Source: Membranipora membranacea
Lineage: Eukaryota > Bryozoa > Gymnolaemata > Cheilostomatida > Membraniporidae
Reading direction: 5' to 3'
NCBI GenBank assembly: GCA_914767715.1
Contig: OU612075.1
Location: 17,732,001-17,796,000, forward strand
Length of the DNA: 64,000 nt
The first letter of the stretch is position 1. The number at the start of each line of letters is the position of its first letter. Below are positions 54,601-64,000 of the stretch, piece by piece. The position numbers were made by a program, and so were the translations under genes. The notes beneath the pieces were generated by a model, which had not been told where the DNA came from, searched no databases, and was given only the letters and a program-made list of their open reading frames with translations.

Positions 54601-57600
54601 CAAAAACGGGCTTTACGCATTATCGCCAATGTGCATTACATCCCGTATTATCCCATTTCAACCGAATCCATTACACAATCATTACAACTCCTACCTCTTC
54701 CTAAGCTTGTTTGTTATTTCACTTCACTTTTTGCGCATAAGATAAACAATTTTTTAACACCTCCATTTATATATAGAGGATTTAAAAGTTCAATTTTCGT
54801 GATAAACATTTACTTTTATATCATACAGACAATCTAAGATACAAAGTTTCTGCTACATACAATTCTTTACCGTTACATTTGAGATCTATAGAGAAGTTCA
54901 GTTCATTCAAAACTTCACTTTTCAACCATATATTATCGAACTGACCAACCTCATTGATGATATTATTTCCCTTCTGTTTCTCTTTTTTTGTTTTAAAAAA
55001 AATTGTTTTCTGGCACTGAGTGCAAAACATTTCAAATGAGATGACTTTGGATGCCAATAAAAAGTATATATGATAGTTATATATTTAAGAGGTATCCCAG
55101 TTAAAATGAATACCGCTGCAGTTCACTTCGTGCCGGACAGAAACCCAAAAAAAGACTTTGCCATCTATTTTTCAATATATAGAATCACCGAATAACTGCT
55201 GGTTTAACCAATAATTTGTGTTTTTACTCCAGCGCCAGCCCCTAAGCTTGTTTTGGGCCGGAAAATTTTCATACCGATATGTATATATGCATCACAGATA
55301 ATTGATGGATTTTGCCACTCTCTTGCAGGAGATGAAGTTTGCTATGACTATGGGAGTGAGCTGATACCATATGAGCAGGCAGCTATATCAGTACTGTATG
55401 ATGTGGGAGAGTGTAACGTCAACCCTGGTGTTGTCAACCAGTTTGACGATGACAATATTTCTCACAATGTGACCAACAACTTCTGCTGTGCCAAAGACGG
55501 AAGTTCTCTACGGGCCTATAAATGTAACAGGTAGTGATTACTATAGTGCAAAGATAGTGCAATATTCTCCCCATCCAATGTTACTGTAAGTTTTGTCCGA
55601 AACCTTGCAGCACAGTTAAACAGAAAAACAGCTTCATCGAATATGCCATCATTTCATTTCATGGTTTGACCAAAGAGTTTATGTTTATCAGAGTTCAGCA
55701 GATCAGTGACACATCGTATCTGCCGCAGTAACATTTGGTGTTTGTTGTGAAGTGAGGACAAAACAACTTTTTTGTATGATGTGCATGGGTTTCAGCTATT
55801 CAACATAACCAATTCTTTCTGTTAGTGGAAAAAAAATACATGTCTAAACTGAAATAAGAAGCACTGCTTCCTCATTTCAGCGGACGACCCACACAATCTG
55901 GAGTCACTCAGGCGCCTGTTGTAAAAACTCTCTATGGTGACGAGTAAGTTATCGATCAACCTTCAATTTCACTGCTGCTGCATATAAGGAATTCTAAGAA
56001 CAGCCTAAAATCTCGTATACTCACATGGTTTTATACATGTCTTTGTAAGCAGCGTGAGCAGTCCTCTACAATTGGTTGATAAGAACTATTCTAAAAGTTT
56101 AGTGAACATTTCAGGATTTGTACACAGCATCAATAAGAGACCAAAGTTACTGCCCCCCCACTCTTCACTATTGTCATATAGATATGCCTTTGTTGGCACA
56201 AAATTCCTTGGCTTTTGTTTATATTAAATAATGATTTCACTATTTCCTGAATTTAGTTGCCAGTGTAATCTCACGATTATGAGGGGTGGCACCTCCTACG
56301 GCACTTGGCCTCTACACCAGATATTCAGGAGTGATAACAATGCCAGACCTTACTACCTCTACAGTTTCAAGAGTACCAAACCTTACTGTGACTCCATCAT
56401 GTCCGCCTGTAATACAGTCTGCAATGGCCTCGGTGAGTAAACAGGCGAATTCTACACTTCACTCCCATTTTGTGCCTGAAATTCTCAATCAGGGAATTCA
56501 AATTGCAGTCTGTTTAAATTGTTGCAAAATTACAAACTACCAATTTTTTTCTTGCCTAGTGGAAATTAGGTTATAATTTGCATTCATGAACATCATGATC
56601 CATACACACATGTCTTATACCCACATTTATATGCAATATCGTTCAATGACTTGTCCACCATAGCGGAACTGTGCTTTGTCAGTCTTGAAATCACGATTTA
56701 CTTTATTTGACTGTATTTAATTGAATAAATTACCAAGATATACTCTTTTTCTGCTCTGTAAGTAAACTTCATATTTTGAATCATACTTTTAAAATTGTGT
56801 CTTCTTCCAGCTTCGAAGTATTTCAGCAGAGACTACGACACCATACTTTCCTATCGGACACAATCATCAAGGATACAAAGAACTTATCTTGGTAAGATTT
56901 ACAAAATATTACATTAAGAACTTCTTACAAATATTTTGTTAGAGGACACCATGAGAAGATTGGAATTGAATACAATTATAATGCTAAATTCAGCTCTGCA
57001 TCTCAGCCAACAAACGCATGTTTGTGAAAAATGTTATAGTAGTCAGGTTCTAACAATCAACTCCAAGACTTAAGTAGTCACACTCATCATTACATGTACA
57101 TATACATGAAACTGGAAAATTTAAGGATATTATCCAGCCAGTAAGAGTCCATAGAATAAAACCAGGATTAAAATTGGTTCAACGGTACCCACACATAAAA
57201 GTCATAAAAGTCACAGAGCTACGGGGTCTCATGTGTCTGATCTCATACAACGACACTCTGTCATCATGGTAAAATCAAAAACAGGGAGGCTACATTTAAA
57301 TTGCTTCGAGTAAACCTACCCTTCATCATCTTTTGAGCTGCTGATCATGAGCAAGCATTCAATCATGATTCAGTAGCGACAAAGCCTCTAGAATGGTGAT
57401 AGTCATTGGTTATTTTTGATTTTATGACCCTGCAGGTGGGTGCACAAAACTTTATCTATTCGACTATGTTACACAGCATTAAGTTGCATTGTGGGAATAT
57501 TCATAACATGACATTGATAAGATAATGCAATCCCTATTATACTCATGATGACATTCTTTACACAGATAAGTTTGCCTGTCAGATGGTTAGGACTCCCTCT

Positions 57601-57771
57601 AACACGCCTGTGGATGTCTATGTGACACATCAGGCTAACTCCTGTCTCATACAGAAGTTATCTAACGTGAACCGATCAGATCAACCACTCTGCTGCACTC
57701 AAAGCTACACAAGCATTTACAGTCAGGTAGAGCCGAGAAGAGGCTGTTCAAGTTCATCTGTTATCGGGTAG
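48645..57771 (+). CDS. gene C: secreted HYR-mucin protein with two Cys-10 modules, no CUB
   Basis: Eleven exons: 48645-48735, 51751-51996, 52262-52588, 52990-53263, 53820-54007, 54232-54294, 55329-55530, 55881-55943, 56257-56432, 56811-56891, 57566-57771; 1,917 nt, 638 residues, all GT-AG and in phase. Domains: signal peptide about 1-29 (CCLLALLVITSFTDG); HYR-like 51-112 (CPRDIK to CTFTITV); Ser/Thr stalk 113-157; second HYR-like 160-221; Thr/Ala/Ser stalk 223-312 (repeats of STTTA); cysteine modules 313-463 and 485-638. Intron 1 is 3 kb, full of tandem repeats, and sits exactly where genes A and B have their CUB exons. The first module exon has an internal duplication of KDKLI. The two modules match modules 3 and 4 of gene B. 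Confidence 0.84.
49409..49622. repeat. tandem repeat, ~49-60-bp unit, 4 copies
   Basis: Each unit reads CTATGTTAGACT, then TTCCTCGCTGTGAATCGCGG and TATTTGTATCT; the first and last are about 10 bp longer. In gene C intron 1. Copies are contiguous, with no unique spacers, so it is not a CRISPR-type array. Confidence 0.85.
49686..49893. repeat. diverged direct duplication, ~115-bp unit
   Basis: The first copy has CCTCCTTGGGCTGACTGAATC, then AACCCGCTCTCTGGCGCTGA. The second has CCTCCTCGGGCTGAGTGAATC and AACCCGCCTCCTGGCGCTGA. About 80% identity. It directly follows the previous array in gene C intron 1. Confidence 0.75.
50119..50470. repeat. diverged ~120-bp repeats in gene C intron 1
   Basis: TTATGGTGTCAA-TGCAC, GCAATCTTTCCAGGGTTG and TTTTGAAGATNTTTNGTGACTTCT recur two to three times, the later copies carrying CACGTGCCCA. 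With the two neighbouring arrays this makes about 1 kb of stacked, unrelated tandem repeats. Confidence 0.6.
50500..51740. other. rest of gene C intron 1
   Basis: AT-rich. A 108-codon open frame at 50,688-51,014 has no domain, and joining it to exon 1 in phase meets a stop within four codons, so it is not treated as an exon. Confidence 0.4.
52824..52856. repeat. 33-nt near-perfect hairpin
   Basis: GACAAAAGCTAGCCCT and AGGGCTGGCTTTTGTC face each other across a single base, with one mismatch. In gene C intron 3. Probably a tiny repeat remnant. Confidence 0.55.
53085..53180 (+). repeat. coding (STTTA)n repeat, gene C exon 4
   Basis: Fifteen-base units encoding STTTA repeat about six times with almost no change, within a Thr/Ser-rich exon. 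It is the mucin-like stalk before the first cysteine module. Confidence 0.85.
54395..55075 (+). mobile_element. 5'-truncated LINE fragment in gene C intron 6
   Basis: From about 54,402 the plus-strand frame reads RTIAEALSGK, then the RT thumb/connection region (LIYGIHIIGS, LFLLQKRALRIIANVHY), and after frameshifts YKVSATYNSLPLHLRSIEKF and SLFNHIL, a common LINE C-terminus. It enlarges the intron between the short exon at 54,232 and the exon at 55,329. Confidence 0.75.
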
Positions 57772-57774
57772 TGT

Positions 57775-58610
57775 TATTCTGTTATCGGGTAGTGCTGGTC
57801 AATTATTTTTTAACATGTCTTGTGGTGATGTTACAATATAAATCAGTTGAGAATTTCACCAACAATATTGACACAAAAGCAGACTGAGACTTGACAGATT
57901 CACTTTATTTTGAAGCTATTATATTGTCCAATGCTACAGGCATCAGCAAAAGTACTTGTTTGCACAACCCTAAAATTTAGTATGAGATGACTAGTGCATT
58001 GGACTAGTTTCCAAATGTGCTCAGGAGGGATGTGTACTCGGTAACATGGCCAGAAAAACTCAGAATTAACCAAATTGAACAAAAACAGAATGTTTCTATC
58101 TTCGAATCTCTAGATTCTGATCAGGGAACTTTGCAGCTTTCTGATGACTAGTGGAGTTTAATTTCACTAGTTAATAATCGCATATAATCGCAATAGATTA
58201 GATTCATATAAGGTTTTAGCTTGCAGGGTATTTCTTAGTCACCATTGGATATTTATGAATAAAATAGATCACAAAATCCTCAACTTTTGTGAAACATGAC
58301 AGTTAAGAAAAAAGGGGAAACTCTACAGTTCAGCACATAAAATATTTATTGCATGAATAAAGGCTGGTTTTTATAAAAAGTACGAAAACATTTTATTTCA
58401 TGAAAAAGGATGGATGGGTATGAGCCGACAGGTGAATATTGCTATAGAACACAGTAGTGATAACCAGGTAATGCGGCCAAGAACAGGTATTAGAGGCATG
58501 TTAAAAAGCCACCTGTTCTATGATGTATGACAGTTGTGACATGGCTACATTGTGCTATCAGGTTATTGTTCCTCTTAATCTCAATAAGTTGCAAAAAAAT
58601 ACGCTCAATG
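57775..58610. other. convergent intergenic region, gene C to MIPEP
   Basis: Both genes end here from opposite sides. No coding frame is supported. TTTATT (AATAAA on the minus strand) near 58,340 and 58,395 could end the MIPEP transcript. Confidence 0.45.
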
Positions 58611-58616
58611 AGTTTC

Positions 58617-63831
<5,215 letters not shown>

Positions 63832-63839
63832 CTAAACAA

Positions 63840-64000
63840 TATAATAGAAATTTTATCATCAAACAGATTGACTTCTTCACGAATAATGAAATTACCAGTC
63901 AGCTACGACTATATACTGTCTTAAAATCCACCTTTATGTAGTTTCAAACAGGAATGAACTTAAGGGTTGGGGCTATCAAGGTGATTCAGATGTTTAATTC
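63840..64000. other. MIPEP intron running off the window
   Basis: AT-rich intron upstream of the first visible MIPEP exon. The upstream exon is outside. Confidence 0.5.

Overview
This is a 64 kb piece of an animal nuclear genome. It is AT-rich, its genes are split by GT-AG introns, and it is full of LTR and non-LTR retrotransposons and small DNA transposons. The short introns, gene content and extracellular CUB/HYR domains suggest an early-branching marine invertebrate such as a sponge; this taxonomic guess is weak. I joined exons by hand, requiring GT-AG borders, matching intron phase and an open frame throughout.

Layout, left to right. (1) 1.3-3.2 kb, minus: a possible three-exon gene for a 70-residue secreted, Arg/Trp-rich peptide with a TATA box. 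(2) 3.7-10 kb: transposon ground, with a LINE relic, a 590 bp inverted-repeat element, and a decayed minus-strand LINE carrying a second LINE piece. (3) 10.4-16.7 kb, plus: COMMD2, five exons, 199 residues, complete. Its introns hold a tRNA-derived SINE, a hairpin, a TA-flanked MITE and a 992 bp hAT-like element. (4) 17.2-18.75 kb: an internally deleted LINE. (5) 19.3-38.3 kb and 48.6-57.8 kb, plus: three paralogous genes, here A, B and C, encoding secreted proteins of 560, 1,035 and 638 residues. A and B are built as signal peptide, CUB-like domain, Thr-rich stalk, shortened HYR domain, Thr-rich stalk and repeated 10-cysteine modules; C lacks the CUB. Module number is 1 in A, 4 in B and 2 in C. 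(6) 40.2-48.1 kb, minus: a young, nearly intact Ty3/gypsy-type retrotransposon between B and C, with about 1% LTR divergence, a 4 bp target duplication, a tRNA-Leu primer site and a canonical -1 slippery site in the gag-pol overlap. (7) 58.6-63.8 kb, minus: the last ten exons of MIPEP, the mitochondrial intermediate peptidase; its 5' end lies beyond the window.

COMMD2 and MIPEP are conserved housekeeping genes. The strongest candidate for something undescribed is the A-B-C cluster. Its cysteine module is encoded by a repeating cassette of four exons with fixed phases (2-1, 1-1, 1-2, 2-2), an arrangement that allows whole-module duplication. I do not recognise the module as a named domain. A role in mucus, extracellular matrix or recognition at the cell surface is inference from the architecture only.
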